Positions 27,781-39,084 are shown, numbered from the stretch's first letter. The stretch: 64,000 nucleotides of DNA from Thiocapsa roseopersicina (GCF_900106925.1 NZ_FNNZ01000003.1:186001-250000), one strand, 5' to 3'. The notes: generated from the letters alone by a model not told the origin. Program-made: numbers and translations.

Positions 27781-27807
27781 TTAGCACTCTGCCGGGGTGA
27801 GTGCTAA
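27781..27807 (+). promoter_or_regulatory. CIRCE operator (HrcA binding site)
   Basis: TTAGCACTC (27781-27789) and GAGTGCTAA (27799-27807) form a perfect 9-bp inverted repeat with a 9-base spacer, identical to the CIRCE consensus. HrcA binds it and represses the operon when it is not titrated by misfolded protein through GroEL. It lies at the transcription start, about 90 bp upstream of the hrcA start codon. Confidence 0.97.
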
Positions 27808-27896
27808 ATTGCGTCCGGTCGGCTCGAACGCGCTCCAACGACGTCGCTCGCCGCGGTCGGAATCCATATCATCGCCGGTTCAATGGCAGACGCACC

Positions 27897-28949
27897 TTGT
27901 CAATCGAGACACGTACTACCGAGGGTCAGGTCAGCGATCGTGCGCTCCATTTCCTGAAGGCGCTCGTGGAGCGTTACATCCGGGAGGGTCAGCCGGTCGG
28001 CTCGCGGACCTTGGCGAAAGACACCGGGTTGGATCTGAGTCCGGCCACGGTCCGCAACGTTATGGCGGATCTCGAGGACCTGGGTCTCGTGGTCTCGCCG
28101 CACACCTCTGCGGGACGGGTTCCGACGGTTGCGGGGTATCGGCTGTTCGTCGATACGCTGCTGACCGTGCGTCCGCCGTCCGAGGACGACATCGCCAGTC
28201 TGCGGACTCGTTTCGATTCGCGCTCCGACGCCAAATCGCTCGTGGAGACGGCGTCGACACTCTTGTCGGGCATCACGCACCTGGCCGGTGTCGTCATGCT
28301 GCCGCGTCACGAGCGCAATGTGTTTCGCCAAATCGAGCTGTTACCCTTGTCGGGAACACGGGTGCTGGCGATCCTCGTGACTAGCGAGGGCGAGGTCCAT
28401 AACCGCATCATCGCGACCGAGCGTCGCTTCACCGCCTCGCAGTTAGAGCAGACGTCGAACTATCTCAACGAGATCTTCACCGGCCAGGACATCAAGGACG
28501 TGCGCAAGCGTCTCGTCGAAGACCTCAAGAGCACGCATCGGAATATGGATCAGCTCATGATGCGCGCGGTGATGCTGGCCCACGAGGTGATCGAGTCGGC
28601 CGAGCGCAAGGACGACTGCTTTATCGCAGGTCAGACCAATCTCATGGAGTTCGGCGAGCTGGCCAGCATGGAGCGGCTCAGACAGCTGTTCGAAGCCTTC
28701 AACGAAAAGCGCGAGATTCTGCACATCCTCGACCGCTGCATCGCCGCCGACGGGGTTCAGATCTTTATCGGCGAGGAGTCGGGTTATTCGCTGCTCGACG
28801 ACTGCAGCGTCGTGACCCAGACCTACCGGGTGGACGACGAGGTCGTCGGGGTGCTGGGCGTGATCGGCCCGACGCGCATGGACTACCAGCGCGTCATCCC
28901 GATCGTGGACGTCACCGCGCGACTGCTGGCGGCGGCGCTCAGACAATAG
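27897..28949 (+). CDS. hrcA: Heat-inducible transcription repressor HrcA
   Basis: This 350-residue repressor binds CIRCE. The winged-helix N-terminus reads SDRALHFLKALVERYIREGQ followed by PVGSRTL, and the rest is the GAF-like HrcA domain ending RMDYQRVIPIVDVTARLLAA. The only in-frame start between CIRCE and the conserved domain is TTG 27897. A GTG at 27801 lies inside the operator and cannot be the start. A TTG start in a self-repressed gene would keep HrcA low. It is the first gene of hrcA-grpE-dnaK-dnaJ. Confidence 0.93.
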   Translation: MSIETRTTEGQVSDRALHFLKALVERYIREGQPVGSRTLAKDTGLDLSPATVRNVMADLEDLGLVVSPHTSAGRVPTVAGYRLFVDTLLTVRPPSEDDIASLRTRFDSRSDAKSLVETASTLLSGITHLAGVVMLPRHERNVFRQIELLPLSGTRVLAILVTSEGEVHNRIIATERRFTASQLEQTSNYLNEIFTGQDIKDVRKRLVEDLKSTHRNMDQLMMRAVMLAHEVIESAERKDDCFIAGQTNLMEFGELASMERLRQLFEAFNEKREILHILDRCIAADGVQIFIGEESGYSLLDDCSVVTQTYRVDDEVVGVLGVIGPTRMDYQRVIPIVDVTARLLAAALRQ

Positions 28950-29034
28950 TGTTTGGTTTTTGGGGTCGGTTGTAGGGCCGAGACGCCGGAATCGAGGCGC
29001 GGCGCGACGGCGGACCGGGATACGGGAGATCGTA

Positions 29035-29637
29035 ATGAGTACGGAATCAGCAAAACAGACTGAATCGAACGCGTCGGTGCCGGACGAGGAGGCCCTTCTC
29101 GAGGATGCCTCTGCGTCCCGTTCGGGCGATGCCGAAGGCGATCGCGCGAGCGCTGCGCAGACGCCCGAGGAGCTCCAGTTGGAGCTGGCCGCCGCGCGCG
29201 CCGAGGCGGAATCGCTGCGCGACCAGGCGCTGCGGGTTCGCGCCGAGATGGAGAATCTCCGGCGGCGCCATGACGTCGAGTTGGAGAAGGCCCACAAGTA
29301 CGCATTGGACAGCTTCGTACGCGAGCTCCTGCAGGTGCGCGACAGCCTCGAGCTCGGACACGATGCCGCACTCGCTGAGGGCGCCGATATCGCCAAACTT
29401 CGTGAAGGCACGGAGCTGACGCTGAAGCTGCTCGGCGATGTGATGGATCGCTTCGGCGTGGCCTCGGTAGACCCGATCGAGCAACCCTTCGACCCGGAGT
29501 TTCATCAAGCCATGACGATGCAGCCGCGCTCGGATCTGCCGCCGAACACCGTGGTGGCGGTCATGCAGAAAGGCTACACGCTCAACGGGCGTTTGGTGCG
29601 CCCGGCGCTGGTCATGGTCTCTCAACAGGCATCCTGA
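29035..29637 (+). CDS. grpE: Nucleotide exchange factor GrpE
   Basis: This 200-residue protein releases ADP from DnaK. A charged, Ala/Glu-rich N-terminal helix precedes the coiled coil RVRAEMENLRRRHDVELEKA and the C-terminal beta domain with FDPEFHQAM and TVVAVMQKGYTLNGRLVRPA. ATG 29035 follows GGGAG. It lies 85 bp after hrcA and 92 bp before dnaK, with paired hairpins in the second gap. Confidence 0.96.
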   Translation: MSTESAKQTESNASVPDEEALLEDASASRSGDAEGDRASAAQTPEELQLELAAARAEAESLRDQALRVRAEMENLRRRHDVELEKAHKYALDSFVRELLQVRDSLELGHDAALAEGADIAKLREGTELTLKLLGDVMDRFGVASVDPIEQPFDPEFHQAMTMQPRSDLPPNTVVAVMQKGYTLNGRLVRPALVMVSQQAS

Positions 29638-29654
29638 TATCGGCTTGAACGACC

Positions 29655-29689
29655 GGGGATTTTCCCCAACCTCCGAGGCAACTCGGAGG
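29655..29689 (+). promoter_or_regulatory. Tandem hairpins in the grpE-dnaK gap
   Basis: GGGGA/TCCCC (29655-29667) is followed by an 8-bp stem CCTCCGAG/CTCGGAGG (29670-29677 with 29682-29689) closed by a GCAA tetraloop of the GNRA class. No T-tract follows. Likely roles are mRNA processing or stabilisation of the dnaK message relative to hrcA-grpE. Confidence 0.55.
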
Positions 29690-29729
29690 CCGTTCGGCCA
29701 CACAAGACACATTTTTGGAGAATATGCTC

Positions 29730-31664
<1,935 letters not shown>

Positions 31665-31777
31665 ATCGGGCGGCCGGACAGCTCGAAACGACCCTTCATG
31701 CGGGCCTTGATAGGGGCCCTCCATGCAAGCCGCGTGGTTTCGAACGGAAGGTCTGCTCTGTCACCGGTCACGCTGCA

Positions 31778-31812
31778 GCGCCCTCGACGCGGTATCGACG
31801 CGTCGAGGGCGC
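31778..31812 (+). promoter_or_regulatory. 14-bp perfect hairpin between dnaK and dnaJ
   Basis: GCGCCCTCGACGCG (31778-31791) pairs perfectly with CGCGTCGAGGGCGC (31799-31812) around a 7-nt loop. There is no T-run, so it is more likely a 3'-end stabiliser or RNase barrier lowering dnaJ expression relative to dnaK than a full terminator. Confidence 0.6.
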
Positions 31813-31899
31813 AGGCGCTGTTGCCGAGTCGGCTCGGCTTTGCATGAATCGGCCGAACTCCATCGCTGGCGTGGTCTGAAATCGTTATGTTTTTTCGAT

Positions 31900-31985
31900 C
31901 GAAACCGCGTCACGTACAACGACCTCTCGGTCCTCGAGAGGCCGTCCCCGGGACACCATCGGTTACGACTCTGGACGCGGTTTAG
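31900..31985. repeat. 86-bp terminal-inverted-repeat element, subfamily B, copy 2
   Basis: The ends are CGAAACCGCGTC (31900-31911) and GACGCGGTTTAG (31974-31985). The interior contains a CCTCTCG/CGAGAGG hairpin. The trailing CTCTG before the right end is shared with copies at 40625 and 41377. The right end lies just before dnaJ and forms part of its ribosome binding site. Confidence 0.85.
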
Positions 31986-31991
31986 GATTCA

Positions 31992-33122
31992 ATGGCAAAA
32001 CGCGATTATTACGAGGTCTTGGGCGTCGCGCGCAACGCGAGCGAGGCCGATCTCAAAAAGGCATTCCGTCGCCTGGCGATGAAGTATCACCCGGATCGCA
32101 ACACGGGGGATGCGGATACCGAGGCGAAGTTCAAAGAGGCCAAGCTGGCCTACGATGTCCTGAGCGATCCGAAAAAACGCTCGGCCTACGATCAGTTCGG
32201 CCATGCCGGGGTGGATGCCGGCGCGGGCGGATTCGGTGGTCCGGGCGGAGACGGCGGGGCCTTCTCCGATATCTTCGGGGACGTCTTCGGGGACATCTTC
32301 GGCGGGCGCTCGGGCGCTCGACGCACCCAGCGCGGTGTGGATCTGCGCTACGACCTGTCGCTCAGTCTCGAGGACGCGGTCAGCGGCAAGGAGGTCAAGT
32401 TCCGCATCCCGGTTCAGGTCGACTGTCAGTTTTGCGGCGGCACCGGGGCCAAACCGGGCACCAAGCCCAAGACCTGCACGACCTGCGGGGGCAACGGTCA
32501 GGTGCGGATGCAGCAGGGCTTCTTCTCCATCCAGCAGACCTGTCCGACCTGTCGCGGGACGGGCAGTGTGATCGAGGAGGCCTGTGGCCATTGTCGGGGT
32601 CGCGGACGCATCCAAGAGGAGAAAACCCTCTCGGTACGGGTTCCGGCCGGCGTGGACACCGGCGACCGGATCCGTCTTGCCGGTGAAGGCGAGCGCGGCG
32701 AGCACGGGGGACCGCCCGGCGATCTCTATGTGCAGATCCAGGTCAAGGCGCACCCGATCTTCACCCGCGAGGACAGTCATCTGCACTGCGAGGTGCCGAT
32801 CGGTTTCGTGACCGCAGCGCTCGGCGGCGAGCTCGAGGTCCCGACGCTCGACGGCAAGGTGATGCTCAAGATCCCGGCCGGTACCCAGACGGGCAAGATG
32901 TTTCGCGTGCGCGGCAAAGGGGTGAAACCGGTGCGCGGCGGTGTGATCGGCGATCTCATCTGTCGCGTGACGGTCGAGACGCCGGTGAATCTCACCGAGC
33001 GTCAGAAGGATCTGCTGCGGGAGTTCGAGGCCAGTATGGAGGAGGGTGGATCGCGGCACAGTCCGCAGTCGCATTCTTGGCTCGACAGCGTGAAGAGCTT
33101 CATCGACAAGATCGGGCTCTAA
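31992..33122 (+). CDS. dnaJ: Chaperone protein DnaJ (Hsp40)
   Basis: This 376-residue co-chaperone stimulates DnaK ATPase. The J domain has the HPD motif in [10 protein letters not shown] Gly/Phe-rich linker follows, then four zinc-binding repeats ([32 protein letters not shown]) and the C-terminal substrate domain. Length is standard. The ribosome binding site is weak and borrowed from the neighbouring repeat element. A further repeat element begins 3 bp after the stop codon. Confidence 0.98.
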   Translation: MAKRDYYEVLGVARNASEADLKKAFRRLAMKYHPDRNTGDADTEAKFKEAKLAYDVLSDPKKRSAYDQFGHAGVDAGAGGFGGPGGDGGAFSDIFGDVFGDIFGGRSGARRTQRGVDLRYDLSLSLEDAVSGKEVKFRIPVQVDCQFCGGTGAKPGTKPKTCTTCGGNGQVRMQQGFFSIQQTCPTCRGTGSVIEEACGHCRGRGRIQEEKTLSVRVPAGVDTGDRIRLAGEGERGEHGGPPGDLYVQIQVKAHPIFTREDSHLHCEVPIGFVTAALGGELEVPTLDGKVMLKIPAGTQTGKMFRVRGKGVKPVRGGVIGDLICRVTVETPVNLTERQKDLLREFEASMEEGGSRHSPQSHSWLDSVKSFIDKIGL

Positions 33123-33124
33123 AG

Positions 33125-33212
33125 CTGAACCGCGTCCGGCGCTTCCTTGATCAAGTCGAGTCTGGTGTCGGTCGTGTCGGCATCGGTCGGCGTTGGAGTC
33201 GACGCGGTTCAG
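33125..33212. repeat. 88-bp terminal-inverted-repeat element, subfamily B, copy 3 (compensatory ends)
   Basis: The ends CTGAACCGCGTC (33125-33136) and GACGCGGTTCAG (33201-33212) are perfectly complementary but differ from all other copies at position 3, where G-C replaces A-T on both sides. The interior ends CGTTGGAGTC, as in the subfamily A copy at 40518, so it bridges the two subfamilies. It starts 2 bp after the dnaJ stop codon. Confidence 0.88.
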
Positions 33213-33331
33213 GAATTTTTTTCGGGGGCCATGTGGCGAGACTTGCCGGGTTCGAGGTGCCGAGTCGGCACGAGTGGCGCCGCGGGCTCTCGGTGACGAT
33301 TCAGAACCAAAGTGAACACCTTGATAAACAG

Positions 33332-33363
33332 GTAGGATGGGTAGAGCGCAGCGAAACCCATCC
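33332..33363 (-). repeat. GGATGGGT hairpin repeat, inverted copy
   Basis: This is the reverse complement of the unit at 7281-7312: GTAGGATGGGT, GAGCGCAGCGAA, ACCCATCC. It faces the direct copies at 33413 and 33468, so together they could form a larger cruciform or RNA stem. Confidence 0.7.
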
Positions 33364-33412
33364 TCCAAACCGCCGCAGTGCCGGGTTTCGGTCTGATGCC
33401 CTTGGCGCGGGT

Positions 33413-33435
33413 TGGATGGGTTTCGCTGCGCTCTG
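33413..33435 (+). repeat. GGATGGGT repeat, truncated copy
   Basis: This copy contains GGATGGGTTTCGCTGCGCTC but lacks the ACCCATCC right arm, so it is a half copy. It lies 32 bp upstream of a full copy. Confidence 0.6.
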
Positions 33436-33467
33436 TCGGTGCCGGGATCGGGGCGTTGGAGTGTCTA

Positions 33468-33500
33468 GGATGGGTTTCGCTGCGCTCTACCCATCCTACA
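33468..33500 (+). repeat. GGATGGGT hairpin repeat, direct copy
   Basis: A full unit with both arms, followed by a diverged trailer (TTTCTGTTGTTTTTG). Confidence 0.7.
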
Positions 33501-33558
33501 TTTTCTGTTGTTTTTGAATCGTTTCTTATCGCGGCGGGCGGGTACGCATATTGGTTGA

Positions 33559-34416
<858 letters not shown>

Positions 34417-34443
34417 GTCCTCTCCGCTTCGGAGGTTTGTCCG

Positions 34444-36867
34444 ATGCATCTCGATGCACGAGGCCGCACGACGATTCGGCGATGGCCAGCCGCCATTGCC
34501 ATCCTTCTCGCCGCGTTCATCCTGGCGGGTCCGCTCCGCGCAGCGGCCCCGCAGGACACTGCACGCGCTTCGATCGCCGACGGTTCCGCTGAATTCGTCG
34601 CCGCCGAGACACCGAACTACGGCAGTCAGGTCCAACCCATCTTCGACCGCCGCTGTATTGCCTGTCACGGCTGTTTGGGCTCGCCCTGCAACGTCAAGCT
34701 GGACTCCTACCGCGGTGTCGATCGCGGCGGCTTCGGCGAGAATCCCTACTCGACGCGTCTGACTGCCGATCCGCGCACGGATATGGACGCCGCGCAGACC
34801 ACGGCCGAATGGCGCGAGCGCGGCTTCTATCCCATCCTGGCGCGCACCGAGTCGGCGCAGACCAATCTCGACGACTCCATCCTCTTTCGGATGATCGAGG
34901 CCGGCATGCGCAACAACGGCCCCGGCTTCTCACGTGCGTCCGTGGACCCGTTTCGGCTGCAACGTTTCGCGGCGACGTGCCCCTCGACCGCCGAGGCGCT
35001 TGCCGCACGGCTGCAGGAGCACCCCGGTCTGGGGATGCCCTTCGGCCTGCCGGCGCTCGCCGAGGAGGACTTCGCAATCTTGCGCGACTGGATCGCGCTG
35101 GGCTCGCCCGGTCCGACCGAGGCGGAGGAGGCCCGAGCGCAAGAGGTCGGCAACCCGACGGCCGTCGCCGCTTGGGAAGCCTTCTTCAACGGCTCGGATC
35201 CCCGCCAGGCGCTGGTCAGTCGCTTCATCTTCGAGCATGTCTTCCTCGCCACCATCGTCCTGGAAGACAGTCCGGGAGACCGCTTCCGCTTGGTGCGCTC
35301 CCGAACCCCGCCGCCGCAAGTGGTGGAGGACGGTCAAGGCGGTCGCCGGGTCGAGTCGACGCCCATCGATCTCATCTCCACCGCACTGCCGTACGGCGAT
35401 CCCGGCACGGAGCGGTTCTGGTACAGGCTGGAGAAACTGACCGCGGCGCCGGTGCAGAAGAGTTTCTTTGTCTGGCGTCTTGCCCCGGACGACATCGCGC
35501 GCCTGAGCGATCTTTTCCTGTCGCCGGACTGGGCCGCCGATGCGGATCTGGATCCGCCCTGGGATATCGGCAATCCCTTCCGTGTCTTCGCAGCGATCCC
35601 GGCCGAGGCGCGCTACCGCTTCCTGCTCGAGAACGCCGAGGTCATCATCGGCGGGATCACCTATGGGCCCGTCTGCAACGGCCAGATCGCGACCTATGCG
35701 GTCAAGGATCAGTTCTGGGTCTTCTTCCTGGACCCCGAGCACGATGTCTCGGTGCGGGATCCGAGCCTGGGTCTCGACGGCTGGGACCTCTTCATGGATC
35801 GCTCGCTCGTCGGCAACGCCGAGTATCTGGAGGCCTACGCCAAGACCCGGGCGCGGCTCGACCCGGATGGCTGGTCGCTCGACGCGATCTGGGACGGCGA
35901 CGGCGAGAATCGCAACGCCTGGCTGACAATACTGCGCCACGAGACCAACGTCTCGGTGCTCCGGGGTGCGCAGGGAGGCATGCCGCAGACCTTCTGGCTG
36001 ATGGGCTACAGCGGGCTGGAGCGTCTCTATTACGACACCGTCGCCAGCTTCGAATACTGGGCCGGCGACGGGCGGAAGCTCGAGACGCTGCTCTTCTTCA
36101 ATATGCTGCGTCAGGAGTTCGAGGACGGTTTCCTCGGGCTGCTGCCGCGCCAGGAACGCGAGCGGATCCGCCACCAATGGACGCGCGGCATCGGCTCCGT
36201 GGCTCTGAGTCTGATCCCGTTCGAGACCGCGGACCAGCCCACACGGGTCGATATCCGCGGGCCGGATCCGCTCCTCGACCTGGTCGAGCAGATCGCGCAA
36301 CGCCTCGGGCCGCGCATCAGCGGTCTGCCGGATCGGCTCAATCCTCGGGTCAAGCCCGAGCGCGCCGTCGATGCCCCGGTCAAGGACTTCGACGACTGGG
36401 AGGTGGCCGTCTCGATGCTGACTGCGGTTCAGGGCCAGCGCTTCGTGCCCGAGATGCCGAGCGTCCTGGTGCTGAGACTGAATCGTGCGGAGGGTCCGCC
36501 GCAGGATCGGCATCGGGTCTATTCGCTGGTGGCGAATCGGGTCTACAAGTCCCAGTACACCCTGATGTTCCAGAACGGTCAGGCGCTTCCGGACGAGGAC
36601 ACGCTGAGCCTCTACCCGACCTTGGTCAACGGCTTCCCGAATCTCTTCATTGATCTGGACCTGGCCGATGCGAGCCGTTTCCTCACGGATCTGCGCGCCA
36701 TCCAGGGCAAAGACGACTGGAATCGGTTCGCCTCGCGCTACGGGATCCTGCGCGACAGCACGCGTTTTTGGCCCTTCTACGATTGGATCAACCGCTGGAA
36801 TGTCGAGAACCGCGGCGATGCCGCCGGCTGGCTCGACCTGAGCTACTACGATGCGCCCGAGACCTGA
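34444..36867 (+). CDS. cti: Fatty acid cis/trans isomerase
   Basis: This 807-residue periplasmic haem enzyme isomerises cis-unsaturated acyl chains in membrane phospholipids to trans, a quick response to solvents or heat. It has a signal peptide (WPAAIAILLAAFILAGP, cleavage near LRAAAPQ) and the covalent haem c site CIACHG at about residue 77, followed by CLGSPCNVKLDSYRGVDRGG, a family signature. Length is close to other Cti proteins. Haem attachment would use the ccm system at 45-52 kb. The next three rightward genes may form an operon with it. Confidence 0.94.
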   Translation: MHLDARGRTTIRRWPAAIAILLAAFILAGPLRAAAPQDTARASIADGSAEFVAAETPNYGSQVQPIFDRRCIACHGCLGSPCNVKLDSYRGVDRGGFGENPYSTRLTADPRTDMDAAQTTAEWRERGFYPILARTESAQTNLDDSILFRMIEAGMRNNGPGFSRASVDPFRLQRFAATCPSTAEALAARLQEHPGLGMPFGLPALAEEDFAILRDWIALGSPGPTEAEEARAQEVGNPTAVAAWEAFFNGSDPRQALVSRFIFEHVFLATIVLEDSPGDRFRLVRSRTPPPQVVEDGQGGRRVESTPIDLISTALPYGDPGTERFWYRLEKLTAAPVQKSFFVWRLAPDDIARLSDLFLSPDWAADADLDPPWDIGNPFRVFAAIPAEARYRFLLENAEVIIGGITYGPVCNGQIATYAVKDQFWVFFLDPEHDVSVRDPSLGLDGWDLFMDRSLVGNAEYLEAYAKTRARLDPDGWSLDAIWDGDGENRNAWLTILRHETNVSVLRGAQGGMPQTFWLMGYSGLERLYYDTVASFEYWAGDGRKLETLLFFNMLRQEFEDGFLGLLPRQERERIRHQWTRGIGSVALSLIPFETADQPTRVDIRGPDPLLDLVEQIAQRLGPRISGLPDRLNPRVKPERAVDAPVKDFDDWEVAVSMLTAVQGQRFVPEMPSVLVLRLNRAEGPPQDRHRVYSLVANRVYKSQYTLMFQNGQALPDEDTLSLYPTLVNGFPNLFIDLDLADASRFLTDLRAIQGKDDWNRFASRYGILRDSTRFWPFYDWINRWNVENRGDAAGWLDLSYYDAPET

Positions 36868-37049
36868 CTGGGCGCCCAAGAGCACCTGGATCGGTCGGGC
36901 CTCTGGTGTGCCGAGAGGCGTGCCCCCACGTTGCACTCATGCAAAGACAAAGCCCTAACCAAGCCTCTCGCCAAGCCCGCTCGACCCTCGGCTGGCTTGT
37001 TCCTCTGACATACCGCCGGGGCCAACCTCGCCCGAGCCCCCGCGCATCC

Positions 37050-37850
37050 GTGCTCGCGGTTGCCTCGCCACGATGGCATCGCCTGCTGGTCGTGTCCTTT
37101 GCGCTGTTGACGGTTGCCGGTTGCGCCACGGCACCCGAGACCGGTCGACGCCAGGTCCTGCTGATCGATAGCGCCCAAGAGGCCCAACTGGGCCTTCAAT
37201 CGTTTCAGAAGATCAAGCGGGACACGCCCGTCTCGCGTGACCGCCAAGCCAATGCCCAGCTCCAGTCCGTCGGCAGGCGCATCGCGAGCGTCGTGAACAT
37301 CCCGCATGCGGACTGGGAGTTCGTCCTGTTCGAGTCGGACGAGCCCAACGCCTTCGCGCTGCCCGGCGGCAAGATCGGCGTCAACACCGGCATCCTGCCG
37401 ATCACGCAGACCGAGGCCGGATTGGCCACCGTCATCGCACACGAGATCGCGCATGTGAGCGCCCGCCACGGGGCGGAGCGCATGTCTCAGGACCTGCTCG
37501 TGCAGGTGGGCGGAACCGCGCTGACCGCAGCACTCGGCAGCCAATCGTCGGTCACCCGTGATCTGGCCATGCAGGCGTACGGTGTCGGCACGGAGGTCGG
37601 TGTGATGCTCCCCTATTCGCGCACTCAGGAGCTCGAGGCCGACCGAGTCGGGTTGCTCTATATGGCGCGAGCCGGTTTCGACCCGAACGAGGCGGTCGGA
37701 TTCTGGGAGCGCTTTCAGGCCGAGAATCGGGGTAGCGGAACCGGGGCCCCGGCGTTTCTGAGCACGCATCCGCTCGACGATGCGCGAATCGCACAGATCC
37801 AGCGTTTCCTCGCGCAGGCGATCGCCGAATACCAAGCTGCACGCCGTTGA
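37050..37850 (+). CDS. M48-family metalloprotease, lipoprotein
   Basis: This 266-residue zinc protease (LoiP/BepA-like) is likely anchored to the outer membrane. A lipoprotein signal ends LLTVAGCATAPETG with the lipobox Cys. The zinc site is HEIAH in TVIAHEIAHVSARHG, with the third ligand Glu in QELEADRVGLLYMARAG. GTG 37050 gives a normal lipoprotein signal length. An ATG at 36939 would place about 55 residues before the lipobox, which is unlikely. It probably acts in envelope protein quality control. It ends 7 bp before the next gene. Confidence 0.9.
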   Translation: MLAVASPRWHRLLVVSFALLTVAGCATAPETGRRQVLLIDSAQEAQLGLQSFQKIKRDTPVSRDRQANAQLQSVGRRIASVVNIPHADWEFVLFESDEPNAFALPGGKIGVNTGILPITQTEAGLATVIAHEIAHVSARHGAERMSQDLLVQVGGTALTAALGSQSSVTRDLAMQAYGVGTEVGVMLPYSRTQELEADRVGLLYMARAGFDPNEAVGFWERFQAENRGSGTGAPAFLSTHPLDDARIAQIQRFLAQAIAEYQAARR

Positions 37851-37857
37851 TGCGGTC

Positions 37858-39024
37858 ATGAAGCCGCTTTTGATCCTCGTCAGCCTGTTGGTTCTGCTCG
37901 CGGGTGTTGTATCCCTGTGGACCCTCGGCTCCCGCGGGCCTGACGCGATGCCGGGGCCTTCGGTGGACGCCCTGCTCGATTTCGATTTCGGCGCCGAGGG
38001 CTTTACCGAGGTTGTCGCGGACAGGCCAGTGCGCTTCCCGGCGGATCATGGCGCCCATCCGGACTACCGCGGGGAGCTTTGGAATCTGTTCGGGCAGCTC
38101 AACGATACGCAGGGCGGACGTTACGACTTCCAATTCAGCCTGACACGCGTGGCGCTGGCTGCGAATCCGCCCGTCCGCGCATCCGAGTGGGCGGCCAACG
38201 CGATCTACCGCGGCCGTCTCACACTCACCCGGGCCGGCGAACCCGGGGTGCGATCGGCCGAGCGATTAACGCGCGCTGCGCTGGGCCTCGCCGGAGCCGG
38301 CTCGCAGCCCATATCGGTCTGGATCGAGGATTGGTCTCTGTCCCACCCCGACGGCCAACCGGAGCTGCCGCGAATGCGCCTGGTCGCAGACGGCGAGGGG
38401 CCGGCGCTCACCTTGGATCTGATTGCGGGCAAGCCACCCATCCCGTTTGCCGATTTGGGGCTCTTGGGTGGGGATGTCGGCGGGCTGGGGTTGCAGGCGT
38501 ACCTGCTCCCGCGCATGGCGGCCACCGGCACCGTGACACTGGACGGCGAGCCCCGGTCGGTGGAGGGTCAGGTCTGGCTCGATCATGCTTGGGGGACGCT
38601 TCCTAGCGGTGGGGGGCAGGTCGGTTTGAACCGATTCGCGATCCAGCTCGACCGGGACCGCGAGCTGGTGTGTGTGCAACTGCGTCGCGAAGACGGCACG
38701 GGGACACGCATCCCCGCCTGTGCCTTGATCCTCGCCGACGGGCAGGTACAGAGTTTTCGGCGCCGCGAGATCCGGCTCGAGCCGTTCGAGCGCTGGCTCA
38801 GCCCCGGCACTGGGGCACGCTACCCGGTGGCTTGGCGGTTGAGCATCCCGATCCTGGATCTGGAGCTGGAGCTCGTCCCGCTCACCCGGGATCAAGAGGC
38901 AGACGACGCGGTCCGAATTTGGAGCGGTGCCGTGCAGGCCGTCGGTCGTCTGGGCGGGGACACCATCGCCGGGCACGGGCGGATCGAGACCACGGCCGAG
39001 GCGGTTGCGCCATCGGGGACTTGA
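37858..39024 (+). CDS. CrtC/AttH-like lipocalin-fold protein
   Basis: This 388-residue protein has one N-terminal membrane or signal helix (PLLILVSLLVLLAGVVSLWT) and then a two-lobed beta-rich domain of the carotenoid 1,2-hydratase (CrtC)/AttH type. Recognisable pieces are DYRGELWNLFGQL, YDFQFSLTRVAL, ISVWIEDWSL and VEGQVWLDHAWG. Related domains also accompany LolCDE-like exporters. It starts 7 bp after the M48 protease gene, so translational coupling is likely. Whether it hydrates an isoprenoid or only binds a lipid cannot be told from the sequence. Confidence 0.82.
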   Translation: MKPLLILVSLLVLLAGVVSLWTLGSRGPDAMPGPSVDALLDFDFGAEGFTEVVADRPVRFPADHGAHPDYRGELWNLFGQLNDTQGGRYDFQFSLTRVALAANPPVRASEWAANAIYRGRLTLTRAGEPGVRSAERLTRAALGLAGAGSQPISVWIEDWSLSHPDGQPELPRMRLVADGEGPALTLDLIAGKPPIPFADLGLLGGDVGGLGLQAYLLPRMAATGTVTLDGEPRSVEGQVWLDHAWGTLPSGGGQVGLNRFAIQLDRDRELVCVQLRREDGTGTRIPACALILADGQVQSFRRREIRLEPFERWLSPGTGARYPVAWRLSIPILDLELELVPLTRDQEADDAVRIWSGAVQAVGRLGGDTIAGHGRIETTAEAVAPSGT

Positions 39025-39084
39025 TCTCGCAGGCTTTTCAATCCAACCGGATCATCACGGCCAGGTCACCACAACCGGATCATC

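Larger units (their letters stand above)
31665..31991. other. dnaK-dnaJ intergenic region with hairpin and repeat
   Basis: This 327-bp gap is long for a heat-shock operon. It contains a 14-bp perfect hairpin at 31778-31812 and an 86-bp terminal-inverted-repeat element at 31900-31985 that ends 6 bp before the dnaJ ATG. No coding frame is convincing. The dnaJ ribosome binding site AGGA (31984-31987) overlaps the right end of the repeat. Confidence 0.6.

Noticed and set aside
27801-27896. GTG at 27801 as the hrcA start
   Set aside because: It lies inside the CIRCE operator at the transcription start, and the encoded leader is not protein-like. The TTG at 27897 fits the family N-terminus.
34930-36936. 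668-codon minus-strand frame opposite cti
   Set aside because: It is a shadow of the Cti frame. The plus strand has a signal peptide, haem site and family signature.
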